From: Sporosarcina sp. ACRSL
GTDB lineage: Bacteria > Bacillota > Bacilli > Bacillales_A > Planococcaceae
Length of the DNA stretch: 64,000 nucleotides
Direction: 5' to 3'
Assembly: GCF_022346605.1 (NCBI RefSeq)
Contig: NZ_JAKRNT010000005.1
Coordinates: 186,001 to 250,000 of the forward strand
How positions within the stretch are numbered: the stretch's first letter is position 1; the number at the start of each line of letters is the position of its first letter. Positions 1-8,870 of this stretch are shown in pieces. The notes beneath the pieces were generated by a model. It saw only the letters and a program-made list of their open reading frames with translations. It had not been told where the DNA came from and did no database searches. Made by a program: the position numbers and the translations under genes.

Positions 1-822
1 TATAAGGATATTGTAACGCCACTTCCGGGAATTGGAGTGGATGTAAAAATAAAAGCGGGTGTCGGCCCGGTCATTTCCAATCCAATCCGTTCGGTTCAGG
101 ATGTACATAATCTCGGAGAGCTTTCGCCGGAGGACCACATCCCTTACGTCATCGATACGATTAAAATCTTGAAAGAACAATTGACTGTACCCCTGATCGG
201 CTTTGCGGGGGCGCCATTCACGCTTGCAAGCTACATGATTGAGGGTGGACCTTCCAAAAGCTATAATTTGACAAAATCCTTCATGGTGTCCGAGCCTGAA
301 GCATGGTTTGCACTAATGGATAAATTAGGAGACACGATCGTTGCATCGATCAAAGCTCAAGTGAAGGCGGGAGCGGCGGCAATCCAAGTATTCGACTCAT
401 GGGTCGGCGCATTGAACGTTTCCGATTACCGTACGTTCATCAAACCAGTTATGACTCGAGTTTTCACTGAGCTTCGCGAATTGAATGTTCCATTGATCAC
501 GTTTGGCGTTGGTGCAAGCCACTTGGCGAATGAATGGCATGACCTTCCTGTCGACGTCGTCGGATTGGACTGGCGTTTATCTATTAAGGAAGCTGGGGAA
601 AGAGGATTAACGAAAACATTACAAGGCAACTTGGATCCTTCCTTGCTTCTTGCGGATTGGAACATCATCGAGGAACGTGCAAAAGTGATCGTTGAACAGG
701 GCGTCGAGCACGGCAGCCATATTTTCAACCTCGGCCACGGTGTCTTCCCTGAAGTCCAGCCGGCAACATTGAAACGTTTAACAGAGTTTGTTCACGAATA
801 TAGTATGCAGCTTCGCAAATAA
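1..822 (+). CDS. hemE: Uroporphyrinogen decarboxylase, 5'-truncated by window edge
   Basis: Decarboxylates the four acetate side chains of uroporphyrinogen III to give coproporphyrinogen III in the cytoplasm. Frame 1 is open from base 1, and the first readable residues ([14 protein letters not shown]) already align with the family, so the first ATG at 37 is internal. The 273 visible residues are about three quarters of the usual ~350; the N-terminal arginine-rich active-site segment lies outside the window. Recognisable blocks are [24 protein letters not shown] and the C-terminal [13 protein letters not shown]. hemH follows after 31 nt, then hemY, the classical Bacillus hemEHY order and probably one operon. 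Identity is secure; only the start is missing. Confidence 0.96.
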   Translation, partial: YKDIVTPLPGIGVDVKIKAGVGPVISNPIRSVQDVHNLGELSPEDHIPYVIDTIKILKEQLTVPLIGFAGAPFTLASYMIEGGPSKSYNLTKSFMVSEPEAWFALMDKLGDTIVASIKAQVKAGAAAIQVFDSWVGALNVSDYRTFIKPVMTRVFTELRELNVPLITFGVGASHLANEWHDLPVDVVGLDWRLSIKEAGERGLTKTLQGNLDPSLLLADWNIIEERAKVIVEQGVEHGSHIFNLGHGVFPEVQPATLKRLTEFVHEYSMQLRK

Positions 823-853
823 TCACGCGAAAAACGAAAAAGAGGTGCAATTG

Positions 854-1786
854 ATGACAAAAAAGAAAATGGGCCTATTAGTCATGGCGTACGGAACGCC
901 ATATAAGGAAGAGGATATCGAGCCGTATTACACGCATATCCGGCGCGGTCGTCCGCCAGCACCGGAACAACTGGAAGACCTTAAGGCGCGCTATCAAGCG
1001 ATCGGCGGCATTTCACCGCTTGCAAAAATTACAGAAAATCAGGCGAATGCGCTCGGTGACCGTCTGAATGAGATGCAGAATGAAATCGAATTTAAGGTAT
1101 ACGTCGGATTGAAGCACATTACTCCATTCGTCGAAGAGGCAGTTGAACAGATGGAAGCGGATGGAATAAAAGAAGCGGTGTCGATCGTATTGGCACCCCA
1201 TTATTCATCTTTCTCGGTGAAATCATACAACGAACGGGCGAAGGAAGAAGCTGAGAATCATGGCATCTCCATTACATCGGTCGAAAGCTGGTACAAGCAG
1301 CCGAAATTCATCGAATACTGGTCCGACAAAATCCGTGCCACGTATGAAACGATGAGTGAAGCAGAGCGGGAAAAAGCGTGCCTGATCGTTTCGGCACACT
1401 CCTTGCCTGAAAAAATCAAGCAATTCGGCGATCCTTATCCTGAGCAATTGGAAGAGACGGCTCAATTGATCGCGGAAGCAGCAGATGTGAAACAGTATGC
1501 AGTCGGTTGGCAAAGTGAAGGACAAACGGGTGAGCCGTGGCTCGGGCCGGACGTCCAAGATTTAACACGCGATTTGCATGAGAAGGAAGGCTATACAACA
1601 TTCGTTTACACACCGGTCGGCTTCGTGTCGGACCATTTGGAAGTCCTGTATGACAACGACTACGAGTGTAAAGTCGTATGTGATGAAATCGGTGCATCGT
1701 ATTACCGTCCGGCTATGCCGAATACGGATCCGCTTTTCATCAGCTCAATGGCAGACGCAGTACGTGAACAATTGAAGAACGCCTGA
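854..1786 (+). CDS. hemH: Coproporphyrin III ferrochelatase
   Basis: Inserts ferrous iron into coproporphyrin III in the coproporphyrin-dependent haem pathway of Gram-positives (also called CpfC). The product is 310 aa, normal for the Bacillus enzyme. The N-terminal [10 protein letters not shown] segment, the catalytic-histidine motif SAHSLPEKI and the metal-site segment [14 protein letters not shown] are visible. The ATG at 854 is preferred because AGAGGTG lies about 6 nt upstream; the frame is open further back to 788 but no ribosome site serves those codons. It lies between hemE and hemY with short gaps, fitting a three-gene operon. Confidence 0.95.
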   Translation: MTKKKMGLLVMAYGTPYKEEDIEPYYTHIRRGRPPAPEQLEDLKARYQAIGGISPLAKITENQANALGDRLNEMQNEIEFKVYVGLKHITPFVEEAVEQMEADGIKEAVSIVLAPHYSSFSVKSYNERAKEEAENHGISITSVESWYKQPKFIEYWSDKIRATYETMSEAEREKACLIVSAHSLPEKIKQFGDPYPEQLEETAQLIAEAADVKQYAVGWQSEGQTGEPWLGPDVQDLTRDLHEKEGYTTFVYTPVGFVSDHLEVLYDNDYECKVVCDEIGASYYRPAMPNTDPLFISSMADAVREQLKNA

Positions 1787-1805
1787 CGGCAGCTAGGAAG
1801 TGATG

Positions 1806-3233
1806 ATGAACATGAGTGAACAGAAAAAAAGGGTCGTCATCGTCGGTGGAGGGATCACCGGGCTTTCCGCGGCATTTTATATGCAAAAAACGGCACGTGA
1901 ACAAAACTTGCCGATTGAAGTAATGCTGATTGAGGCGACGAATCGTCTTGGCGGGAAGATCCAGACGGTCCGCCGGGACGGCTTTGTCATCGAACGAGGA
2001 CCGGACAGTTTCCTTATAAGGAAGAAAAGTATGGAGACATTCGCAAAGGATCTCGGCATCGACGGAGACCTTGTGCGAAATGCAACTGGACAAGCGTATA
2101 TTCTTGTGAATGGAAAATTGCATCCTATCCCAGGCGGTTCCGTCATGGGAATTCCGACAAAAGTCGGTCCATTCTTGAAATCGGATCTGTTTTCATTGGC
2201 AGGCAAGTTGAGGGCAGCGGGAGATATCGTCTTGCCGCGCTCGAGGGCGGATAAAGATCAGTCACTCGGTCACTTCTTCCGCCGTCGATTCGGGACGGAA
2301 CTCGTCGAAAACCTCATCGAACCGCTCTTATCGGGAGTGTATGCGGGAGATATCGACCATATGAGCTTGCAGTCGACGTATCCGCAGTTTTTCGAAGTGG
2401 AAAAGAAACACCGTAGCCTGATCCTCGGCATGAAGAAAACGACGCCGAAGCAAGTACCGCAAAAAGACGGCCACGGAGCTTCCCGAAAAGGGGCGTTCCA
2501 TTCGTTCCGGAATGGCCTTGAATCAATCGTGGAAGCTGCAGAACAGCAGCTGGAACAAGGTACAGTACGTAAAGGGATTCGCATCGAAGGCATTTCCAAA
2601 CAGGGGGATCAAACCGTACTCGAACTGAATACGGGGGAGACAGTCGTCGCTGATTCGGTCATTTTAACGACTGGCCATATGGCGGCAAGCCAGATTTTCG
2701 CCTCCCATGGACTGCTCGAAGGGCTGAAGGAAATTCAGACGACATCCGTCGCGACGGTTGCTCTCGCGTTTCCGGAGGAGTCCATCGTCCAAGATACGGA
2801 AGGAACCGGCTTCCTCGTGTCCCGAAGCAGCGATTATTCGATCACTGCCTGTACTTGGGTCCATCGGAAATGGCCGACGACGACGCCGGAAGGAAAAGTC
2901 TTGTTGCGCGCGTTCGTCGGACGTGTCGGTGAAGACGCGATTGTCGATTTGCCGGACGATGAAATTGAGCGGATCGTGCTCGAAGATCTCGGGAAAATTA
3001 TGACGATCAAAGGCAAGCCGGACTTCACGGTCATTACACGCTTCAAGGAAGACCGCCCGCAATACCGGGTCGGTCATCGCGAACGTGTCGACGCCGCTCG
3101 TGCCGAATTGAAAGAAGCTTTTCCGAACGTCAAATTGGCAGGCGCCTCTTATGACGGTGTCGGATTGCCGGACTGTATTAACCAAGGTAAAGCAGCAGTG
3201 GAAGAAGTCATTGCTGATCTATTTGCGAAATAA
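1806..3233 (+). CDS. hemY: Coproporphyrinogen III oxidase (HemY/CgoX)
   Basis: FAD-dependent oxidase converting coproporphyrinogen III to coproporphyrin III, the step before HemH in this pathway. About 475 aa, usual for the family. The N-terminal dinucleotide-binding motif VIVGGGITGLSAAFYM is followed by EATNRLGGKIQT; the C-terminal FAD-contact segment reads GVGLPDCINQGK. Several starts are possible (GTG 1800, ATG 1803, 1806, 1812). ATG 1806 has the best spacing from AGGAAG at 1795-1800, while homologues begin near the MSEQ encoded from 1812. A strong terminator follows directly, closing the hem operon. Confidence 0.95.
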   Translation: MNMSEQKKRVVIVGGGITGLSAAFYMQKTAREQNLPIEVMLIEATNRLGGKIQTVRRDGFVIERGPDSFLIRKKSMETFAKDLGIDGDLVRNATGQAYILVNGKLHPIPGGSVMGIPTKVGPFLKSDLFSLAGKLRAAGDIVLPRSRADKDQSLGHFFRRRFGTELVENLIEPLLSGVYAGDIDHMSLQSTYPQFFEVEKKHRSLILGMKKTTPKQVPQKDGHGASRKGAFHSFRNGLESIVEAAEQQLEQGTVRKGIRIEGISKQGDQTVLELNTGETVVADSVILTTGHMAASQIFASHGLLEGLKEIQTTSVATVALAFPEESIVQDTEGTGFLVSRSSDYSITACTWVHRKWPTTTPEGKVLLRAFVGRVGEDAIVDLPDDEIERIVLEDLGKIMTIKGKPDFTVITRFKEDRPQYRVGHRERVDAARAELKEAFPNVKLAGASYDGVGLPDCINQGKAAVEEVIADLFAK

Positions 3234-3238
3234 AATCG

Positions 3239-3266
3239 AAAAGTCCGCCCCTGTGCGGACTTTTTA
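3239..3266 (+). terminator. Rho-independent terminator after hemY
   Basis: AAGTCCGC-CCCTGT-GCGGACTT hairpin followed by a T run, directly after the hemY stop. It separates the hem operon from the lipoprotein gene. Confidence 0.9.
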
Positions 3267-3285
3267 TATTAGAAAGGAATGTTAT

Positions 3286-4140
3286 ATGAGAAAGCTAGTA
3301 TTCATAATCAGTACAGTGATTTTATTGTCCGCTTGCTCCATCGGCAATACATGGGATAACCCGATGCCAGAAGAAGGCTTCCTCATAATCGCGCACCGTG
3401 GTGCCTCCGCATACGAACCAGAAAATACGATACCTTCCTTCAAACTTGCAGAACATCTCGATTCGGACTATGTCGAGCTTGACGTCCATTTGACGAAAGA
3501 CGGAGAACTGATCGTCATGCACGACGATGACGTAAAGCGGACGACGGAAGCGGTCGGTAAAATAAAGGACTACACACTAGCCGAATTGAAACAGCTGACT
3601 GCGAATGAGGATAAAGGTGAAAAGGTCGCCGTTAGCGGCAAGGATGAAGAGGCATACGAAATCCCGACTTTACAAGAAGTCATCAACGAGATGGAAGAGG
3701 ATATCCGCTACGTCATTGAATTGAAAGATACGGAGCAATATCCTGGCGTAGAAGAGGAATTGGTCCGTTTACTGAAGGAAAATGACATGATCGGCGTTGA
3801 CGGACAGCAGTATCCAAAAGCGGTCATCCATTCATTCGATGAAAAGGCATTGAAACAAGTGCATAAAATAGAACCAACCATTCCATTGCTACAATTGATT
3901 TCTTTCGAAGAAGGGGAAGAAGCGCGAATTTCGGAGGAGGAACTGGAGGATATAAAAACATACGCCTCAGGCATTAGCGTAAGCTACGAGGCACTGACGC
4001 CTCCTTTCGTCAACACGATGAAAGACGAAGGGCTTGCGGTGTACGGGTATACGGTTAATGACGAGGAAGCTGCCTTGCGGTTGAAAGCGATGGGCGTGAA
4101 CGGGATTCATACGGATGAGCCGGATATATTGGAAGAATGA
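3286..4140 (+). CDS. Glycerophosphodiester phosphodiesterase lipoprotein
   Basis: Predicted secreted, lipid-anchored enzyme hydrolysing glycerophosphodiesters to glycerol-3-phosphate and an alcohol (GDPD family). The product is 284 aa. Residues 1-17 form a lipoprotein signal with lipobox LSAC. The GDPD signature follows: IIAHRGASAYEPENT, then ELDVHLTKDGELIVMHD with the catalytic metal ligands and second histidine, then VIELK. The long open frame starts at 3151 inside hemY, but ATG 3286 has AGAAAGGA upstream and begins the signal peptide. It stands alone between two terminators, so it is probably monocistronic. The phosphate-starvation role of GlpQ-like relatives cannot be judged here. Confidence 0.92.
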   Translation: MRKLVFIISTVILLSACSIGNTWDNPMPEEGFLIIAHRGASAYEPENTIPSFKLAEHLDSDYVELDVHLTKDGELIVMHDDDVKRTTEAVGKIKDYTLAELKQLTANEDKGEKVAVSGKDEEAYEIPTLQEVINEMEEDIRYVIELKDTEQYPGVEEELVRLLKENDMIGVDGQQYPKAVIHSFDEKALKQVHKIEPTIPLLQLISFEEGEEARISEEELEDIKTYASGISVSYEALTPPFVNTMKDEGLAVYGYTVNDEEAALRLKAMGVNGIHTDEPDILEE

Positions 4141-4143
4141 TAA

Positions 4144-4181
4144 GTAAAACAGCTGAGATACGGGTTCTCAGCTGTTTTACT
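4144..4181. terminator. Terminator between GDPD gene and yhfH-like cluster
   Basis: Near-perfect hairpin GTAAAACAGCTGAGA / TTCTCAGCTGTTTTAC. With A runs on one side and T runs on the other it can serve both the + strand GDPD gene and the convergent - strand gene that ends at 4187. Confidence 0.85.
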
Positions 4182-4186
4182 GTTTA

Positions 4187-4312
4187 TTATATGATGTTGC
4201 ACTCATCGCATTTATTGCTGTAGCATTCGTGCTGTTCCTCGATTTCTTTTCCACACTCGGCACAGCTTTTCGCAGGCAGGTTTTTGAAAAACTCAATGAC
4301 ATTCTCTAACAT
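4187..4312 (-). CDS. YhfH-family cysteine-rich mini-protein, copy 1
   Basis: A 41-aa protein beginning MLENVIEFFKNLPAKSC. It has paired Cys motifs C-x2-C (CAEC) and C-x2-C (CDEC) plus a further Cys (HECYSNKC), suggesting a small zinc-ribbon fold. The shape matches the YhfH family of Bacillales, whose function is unknown. An AGGAGG site lies just upstream of ATG 4312. It is the most downstream of three tandem copies, each with its own ribosome site and upstream motif. Below 50 codons, it is easily missed by automatic annotation. Confidence 0.82.
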   Translation of the reverse strand: MLENVIEFFKNLPAKSCAECGKEIEEQHECYSNKCDECNII

Positions 4313-4390
4313 TGGCGTTCCTCCTATCTTGTTGTATTAGTACTAAATGGGTGTTTGTACTGTTGTGATATAACAGCCGAGGTAAAAAAA

Positions 4391-4516
4391 TTAGACGATG
4401 TTGCACTCGTCACATTTATTGCTGTAGCATTCGTGCTGTTCCTCGATTTCTTTTCCACACTCGGCACAGCTTTTCGCAGGCAGGTTTTTGAAAAACTCAA
4501 TGACATTCTCTAACAT
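4391..4516 (-). CDS. YhfH-family cysteine-rich mini-protein, copy 2
   Basis: 41 aa and almost identical to copy 1; it differs at the last residue (ending NIV rather than NII). The same C-x2-C pairs and YSNKCDEC segment are present. An AGGAGAGA-type site precedes ATG 4516. The DNA of copies 1 and 2 is nearly identical over the whole coding region, indicating recent tandem duplication or gene conversion. Function of the family is unknown. Confidence 0.82.
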   Translation of the reverse strand: MLENVIEFFKNLPAKSCAECGKEIEEQHECYSNKCDECNIV

Positions 4517-4595
4517 TAGCGTTCTCTCCTCTCTTTCTGTAATAGTACTAAATGAGTAATTCTACAATTGTAATATAACAGGTACGATAAAAAAA

Positions 4596-4721
4596 TTAGA
4601 CGCTGTTGCACTCGTCACATTTATTGCTATAGCATTCATGCTGTTCCTCAATATTTTTTCCACATACGACACAGACTTTAGCAGGCAGGTTTCTGAAAAA
4701 CTCAACGATACTCTCGATCAT
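4596..4721 (-). CDS. YhfH-family cysteine-rich mini-protein, copy 3
   Basis: 41 aa, the most diverged copy (starts MIESIVEFFRNLPAK, with CVVC replacing CAEC and ending NSV). All metal-binding cysteines are kept, so it is under selection. AGGAGG lies upstream of ATG 4721. It is the promoter-proximal member of the cluster on the - strand, behind a TTGACA/TACAAT promoter candidate at 4765-4794. Confidence 0.8.
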   Translation of the reverse strand: MIESIVEFFRNLPAKVCVVCGKNIEEQHECYSNKCDECNSV

Positions 4722-4764
4722 TTTTTCATCCTCCTATTGTTCTATAACTAAATTTGTTAGAGTG

Positions 4765-4794
4765 ATTGTAATATAACAGCCAATCAAATGTCAA
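4765..4794 (-). promoter_or_regulatory. Promoter of yhfH-like copy 3, with motif shared by all three copies
   Basis: On the - strand TTGACA (4794-4789) and TACAAT (4770-4765) are separated by 18 nt. The overlapping 14-nt block TTGTAATATAACAG (+ strand, 4766-4779) recurs exactly at 4568-4581 and with one change at 4363-4376, upstream of copies 2 and 1. This suggests a co-duplicated promoter or operator for each gene. Confidence 0.6.
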
Positions 4795-4856
4795 GACTTA
4801 TATGTTCTTTTCAGATAAAATAAATGTAAATTCATTTACATAGGGAGCGATAACTA

Positions 4857-5852
4857 ATGTATTTCGTTGATAATAAAGGCATTAAAGATCCAAGGATCAA
4901 CCTTGCGATCGAAGAGTATGTATTGAAAAACATGGATGTCGATAAAGATTCGTTCTTGCTGTTCTATATCAACGAACCGTCCATCATCATCGGACGGAAC
5001 CAGAATACGGTCGAGGAGATTAATACAGAGTATGTCGATGAGAATGGCATACACGTCGTCCGCAGACTTTCAGGCGGAGGCGCTGTCTACCATGACGTAG
5101 GGAACCTCAATTACAGCTTCATTACGAAAGACGACGGAGAGTCGTTCCGCAACTTCAAAAAATTCACCGAGCCGGTCATTAAAGCGCTGGCAGAAATGGG
5201 CGTTAAGGCGGAGTTGCTAGGCCGCAATGATATTCTTGTAGAAGGTAGGAAAGTTTCAGGCAATGCGCAATTTGCGACACACGGCCGCATGTTTACGCAC
5301 GGGACGTTAATGTTCGATACGGAAATCGAGCGAGTCGTGTCTGCATTGAAAGTGAAGAAAGATAAAATTGAATCGAAAGGGATCAAATCGATCCGCAGCC
5401 GTGTAGCAAACATTTCCGAGTTCATTGAAGAGCCGATGACGATCGAACAATTCCGGATGAACATTTTGAAATCAATTTTCGAAGGTGAAGAGAACATCCA
5501 ATATTGGGAGCTAACGGATGAAGATTGGGACAACATCCGTGCATTGTCCGCTGAACGATACGGGAACTGGGATTGGAACTATGGAAAATCCCCCAAATTC
5601 AACATGCAGCATTCCCATCGTTTCCCTGTCGGCGGCATCGATGTGCGCTTGCAAGTTGAAAAAGGGAATATTATTGATGATGTCAATATTTACGGAGACT
5701 TCTTTGGCGTCGGTGAGGTGGCGGTCGTTGAAGAAAGCTTGAAAGGTGTACAATACGATCGCGAATCAATCAGAAAAGCGCTCGACGCAATCGACATCCC
5801 GACAATATTAGGCGGAATTACGAAAGAAGAGTTCATTAATTTAATATACTAA
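4857..5852 (+). CDS. lplJ: Lipoate-protein ligase
   Basis: ATP-dependent ligase that activates free lipoate (or octanoate) and attaches it to lipoyl domains such as GcvH and E2 subunits. At 331 aa it is full length, with an N-terminal catalytic domain and C-terminal accessory domain. VRRLSGGGAVYHDVGNLNYS is the lipoyl-binding loop and GRNDILVEGRKVSGNAQ contains the conserved catalytic lysine. AGGGAG lies upstream of ATG 4857. It is single-gene, ended by the terminator at 5857-5885. Confidence 0.94.
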   Translation: MYFVDNKGIKDPRINLAIEEYVLKNMDVDKDSFLLFYINEPSIIIGRNQNTVEEINTEYVDENGIHVVRRLSGGGAVYHDVGNLNYSFITKDDGESFRNFKKFTEPVIKALAEMGVKAELLGRNDILVEGRKVSGNAQFATHGRMFTHGTLMFDTEIERVVSALKVKKDKIESKGIKSIRSRVANISEFIEEPMTIEQFRMNILKSIFEGEENIQYWELTDEDWDNIRALSAERYGNWDWNYGKSPKFNMQHSHRFPVGGIDVRLQVEKGNIIDDVNIYGDFFGVGEVAVVEESLKGVQYDRESIRKALDAIDIPTILGGITKEEFINLIY

Positions 5853-5856
5853 GTAG

Positions 5857-5885
5857 AAGACCGGTGCAAACCGGTTTTTTCTTTT
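5857..5885 (+). terminator. Terminator after lplJ
   Basis: ACCGGT-GCAA-ACCGGT stem followed by six T and a further T-rich stretch. Confidence 0.85.
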
Positions 5886-5958
5886 GTCCTAGTTTATGCT
5901 AGATGGTATCAGCTTGTGTGGTTACCTCGGTTTCGACTGAGATTTTATCTTTTGAATG

Positions 5959-6290
5959 CTGAGTGGTGATAAACCTTGTCTGAGTGGTGATAAACCTTGT
6001 CTGAGTGGTGATAAACCTTGTCTGAGTGGTGATAAAGTCGTCCTAAGTGGTGATAAACATTGTCTGAGTGGTGATAAAGCCTTCCTAAGTGGTGATAAAC
6101 TTCCGCTGAGTGGTGATAAGTTGTAGTCAATCGGTGACGACAGGCCGAGAATCGGTGGTAAAGTCCTCCGAATCGGTGGTAATGCATCGAGATTCGGTGG
6201 TAAACCATATAGAGTCGGTGGTAACGGGCCGAGAAACGGTGATAACCCGGATAATGTCGGTGATAAAGTCGCCCAAGTCGGTAATAACCC
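5959..6290. repeat. Tandem array, 16 units of exactly 21 nt
   Basis: Sixteen consecutive units with strict 21-nt phase and no indels fill most of the 510-nt gap between lplJ and the response regulator. Units 1-8 follow CTGAGTGGTGATAAAC plus five variable bases; units 9-16 drift to CNAATCGGTGGTAAA plus variable bases. The constant core is GGTGATAAA or GGTGGTAAA. No spacers or palindromes of CRISPR type are seen. Reading frames through the array on the - strand give low-complexity peptide and lack a ribosome site, so I treat it as non-coding. Confidence 0.85.
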
Positions 6291-6365
6291 ATTTCGCCCA
6301 CGCCCGCCGAGCGTACATTCCATTTTTACGATATAATATACGGAATAGCGAAGGGGGAATTTACG

Positions 6366-7070
6366 ATGAGGAACCACCGTATCTTCATTGTTGAGGATGA
6401 TAAAAAAATTGCGCGGCTGTTGGCGGATACGTTGCGCAAATACCAATATGATGTAGCGATTGTCGAGGATTTCGATAATGTGGAGGCGGAGTGTTCCGCG
6501 TTCGATCCGCATCTGATACTCCTCGATATTAATCTGCCTTCCTACGACGGGTATTATTGGTGCAGGCAGCTTCGGCAGACGACGACATGCCCGATTATTT
6601 TCATCTCCGCACGTTCGGGCGATATGGATCAAGTGTTTGCGCTCGAAAACGGAGGGGATGACTTCATTACGAAACCTTTCCACTACGAGATCGTCCTTGC
6701 GAAGATCAGAAGCCATTTGAGAAGGGCATTCGGAGAATATGCTCCGAGCCAAGGGGAACGCACCATAAAGCTCGGTTCACTCGAGCTGTTCATTGAACGG
6801 ATGGAACTTCATTTACGGAATGAAGAAATTCCGCTTCAAAAAAAGGAGTGCGTTATTCTTGAGCTGCTGATGGAGGCGTCACCGAAAGTCGTATCGCGGG
6901 AGACATTGCTGGAAGAATTATGGGATGATCAATCCTTTGTCGATGAAAACACACTCAATGTAAATATGACGCGCGTGCGGAAAAAGCTAGCGGATTATGG
7001 CGTGCAATCGGTCATTGAGACGGTTCGCGGTTCGGGCTACCGTTTCCTTATTGCGCCGGAGGAATCATGA
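6366..7070 (+). CDS. OmpR-family response regulator (BceR-like)
   Basis: A 234-aa two-domain regulator. The receiver domain (1-120) has the acidic pair VEDD, the phospho-acceptor Asp in LLDINLPSYDG, the switch residue in ISARSG and the conserved Lys in ITKPFHY. A winged-helix DNA-binding domain follows (about 135-230). An AGGGGG ribosome site precedes ATG 6366, and a TATAAT -10 box lies at 6332-6337 just past the repeat array. The stop overlaps the kinase start (ATGA). Family and context point to regulation of the adjacent ABC transporter by cell-envelope-active peptides; that signal is inferred. Confidence 0.93.
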   Translation: MRNHRIFIVEDDKKIARLLADTLRKYQYDVAIVEDFDNVEAECSAFDPHLILLDINLPSYDGYYWCRQLRQTTTCPIIFISARSGDMDQVFALENGGDDFITKPFHYEIVLAKIRSHLRRAFGEYAPSQGERTIKLGSLELFIERMELHLRNEEIPLQKKECVILELLMEASPKVVSRETLLEELWDDQSFVDENTLNVNMTRVRKKLADYGVQSVIETVRGSGYRFLIAPEES

Positions 7071-8116
7071 AGATCATTGTTTTATTCCTAAAAGAGCATT
7101 TGTCATGGCTCATTTTTGAAATGCTGCTCGTGACATTCATCCTCGTCTTATATTGGCTGGACGGATTCCGGGGGCTCAATACAGCAATCTACTCGATCAT
7201 TATGAGCTTGCTGTTGACGGCGGGGTTCCTTGTTGGGAAGTTTATCACCCGGCGCTCGTATTACGAAGCGATTCTTCGAAAGCCAGAAAAGATGGAAGAT
7301 GCGCTCATCCGAAAAGTGCAGACAGCGGAGCAACTGCAATCAGCTGCATTCATGCGCGATTTGTATGGGCTGTATCAAGCCGAAGTGCAATCATTGTACG
7401 CATCCCAGCATCGGCAGCTGCAGTTCGTCAATCAATGGGTGCACCAGATGAAGACGCCGATCTCCGTCATCAATTTGCTGCTCCAGGAAGAGGGCGAGCT
7501 TGATAAACGTAGCGTCCGCGAAGAAATGGATAAAATCCAGCGTGGGCTCGATATCGTGCTCCTCAACGCCCGGCTTGAGACGTTCGAGGAAGACATGCAG
7601 ATCGAGCGAGTCGGCTTGAAAAGTCTCGTTCAGCAAATTGTGACGGACCATAAACGCCTTTTCATTGCGAATGGCGTGTTTCCGGTCATTTCGATCGATG
7701 AGTCGCTCGTCGTCGCAACGGATGCGAAATGGATGAAGATTGTCATCGGGCAATTCATTACAAATGCTGTAAAATATACGTTTGAAAAAGGGAAGCGCCT
7801 TTATTTGTCTACGAAACAGACGGCTATCGGCTTTGAACTTACAATCCGTGATGAAGGGATCGGCATTCCGAAATCCGATTTGAAGCGGGTGACGAAGGCA
7901 TTCTTTACGGGTGAAAACGGCCGATTGACTGGTGAATCGACTGGAATGGGGCTGTACATCGCTGATGAGATCTGTTTGAAGCTCGGGCATCCATTGACGA
8001 TTGAATCGGAAGTGGGGCAAGGGACTTCCGTCAGGATTCTGTTTACAAATGGAGAGATAGGTGAAGCGGATGAAGAAATCGATCGTGAAATTGGAGCAAG
8101 TGACGAAGATCTATGA
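7067..8116 (+). CDS. Intramembrane-sensing histidine kinase (BceS-like)
   Basis: A 349-aa kinase with two closely spaced N-terminal membrane helices (about 10-55) and almost no extracellular loop, the layout of intramembrane-sensing kinases that detect stimuli through a partner ABC transporter. The H-box is WVHQMKTPIS (around residue 127); N-box QFITNAVKY and G-boxes DEGIGIP and STGMGLYIA follow. It overlaps the response regulator by four bases and the transporter ATPase by about 45. This overlap supports translational coupling. Confidence 0.93.
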   Translation: MKIIVLFLKEHLSWLIFEMLLVTFILVLYWLDGFRGLNTAIYSIIMSLLLTAGFLVGKFITRRSYYEAILRKPEKMEDALIRKVQTAEQLQSAAFMRDLYGLYQAEVQSLYASQHRQLQFVNQWVHQMKTPISVINLLLQEEGELDKRSVREEMDKIQRGLDIVLLNARLETFEEDMQIERVGLKSLVQQIVTDHKRLFIANGVFPVISIDESLVVATDAKWMKIVIGQFITNAVKYTFEKGKRLYLSTKQTAIGFELTIRDEGIGIPKSDLKRVTKAFFTGENGRLTGESTGMGLYIADEICLKLGHPLTIESEVGQGTSVRILFTNGEIGEADEEIDREIGASDEDL

Positions 8117-8840
8117 AGGGAAAGTGATGCACCGAGCGCTGAACCGACTCGACTTTGAGGCGGACCAGGGCGAATTCATTGCCATCATGGGGCCTTCCGG
8201 GAGCGGGAAGACGACGTTGTTAAACATCATTTCGACGATCGACATGCCGACGTACGGGCGTGTCATCATTGACGGCATCGAGCCCGAAGCGTTGAATTCG
8301 AATGAATTGGCGCTCTTCAGGCGTCATAATTTCGGCTTCGTCTTCCAAGACATCAATTTACTTTCAAGTTTGACGTTAGAAGAAAATATTGTCCTGCCGC
8401 TCACATTGGATGGGTTACCGATCGCGGAAATGAAAAAACGGGTCGAACAGCTTGCGAAGCAGTTGAGCTTGAAGGATATTCTCAACCGACGTCCGGATGA
8501 ACTGTCGGGTGGACAGGCACAGCGGACCGCTGTCGGACGAGCACTGATCCATAAGCCGAAGCTCATTTTGGCGGATGAACCGACCGGAAACCTCGACTCG
8601 AACTCGGCAAAGGAAGTCCTCGAATTGCTCAGCGTTGTGAATCAAACCGAGCGGACAACGATCATTATGGTGACGCATGATCCGATTGCGGCGAGCTATT
8701 GCGATCGCGTGCTGTTCATCAAGGACGGCGAGTTTTTCAATGAAATCTATAAGGACGAGCGGCGCCAGACGTTTTTCCAGCGCATTTTGAATGTGCTCAG
8801 TTTACTTGGAGGGAATGTCCATGATTTGCGGATGCTGTAA
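8070..8840 (+). CDS. ABC transporter ATPase (BceA-like)
   Basis: 256-aa nucleotide-binding subunit. Walker A GPSGSGKTT, signature LSGGQAQR, Walker B LILADEPTG and the H-loop histidine VTHD are present, as in the MacB/BceA subfamily. The ATG at 8070 has TAGGTG 6 nt upstream; the GTG at 8061 is less well placed. It overlaps the kinase gene and precedes the permease by 30 nt. With the permease it probably both senses and removes peptide antibiotics, as known for Bce systems. Confidence 0.92.
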   Translation: MKKSIVKLEQVTKIYEGKVMHRALNRLDFEADQGEFIAIMGPSGSGKTTLLNIISTIDMPTYGRVIIDGIEPEALNSNELALFRRHNFGFVFQDINLLSSLTLEENIVLPLTLDGLPIAEMKKRVEQLAKQLSLKDILNRRPDELSGGQAQRTAVGRALIHKPKLILADEPTGNLDSNSAKEVLELLSVVNQTERTTIIMVTHDPIAASYCDRVLFIKDGEFFNEIYKDERRQTFFQRILNVLSLLGGNVHDLRML

Positions 8841-8870
8841 CAGTGACAGCCGAATAAGGAGGAGTGCTTC

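Noticed and set aside
5922-6752. Minus-strand open frames across the 21-nt array
   Set aside because: They run antisense into the response regulator and give low-complexity LSPLRQG- or YHHSDKV-type repeats with no ribosome site; again a consequence of a period divisible by three.
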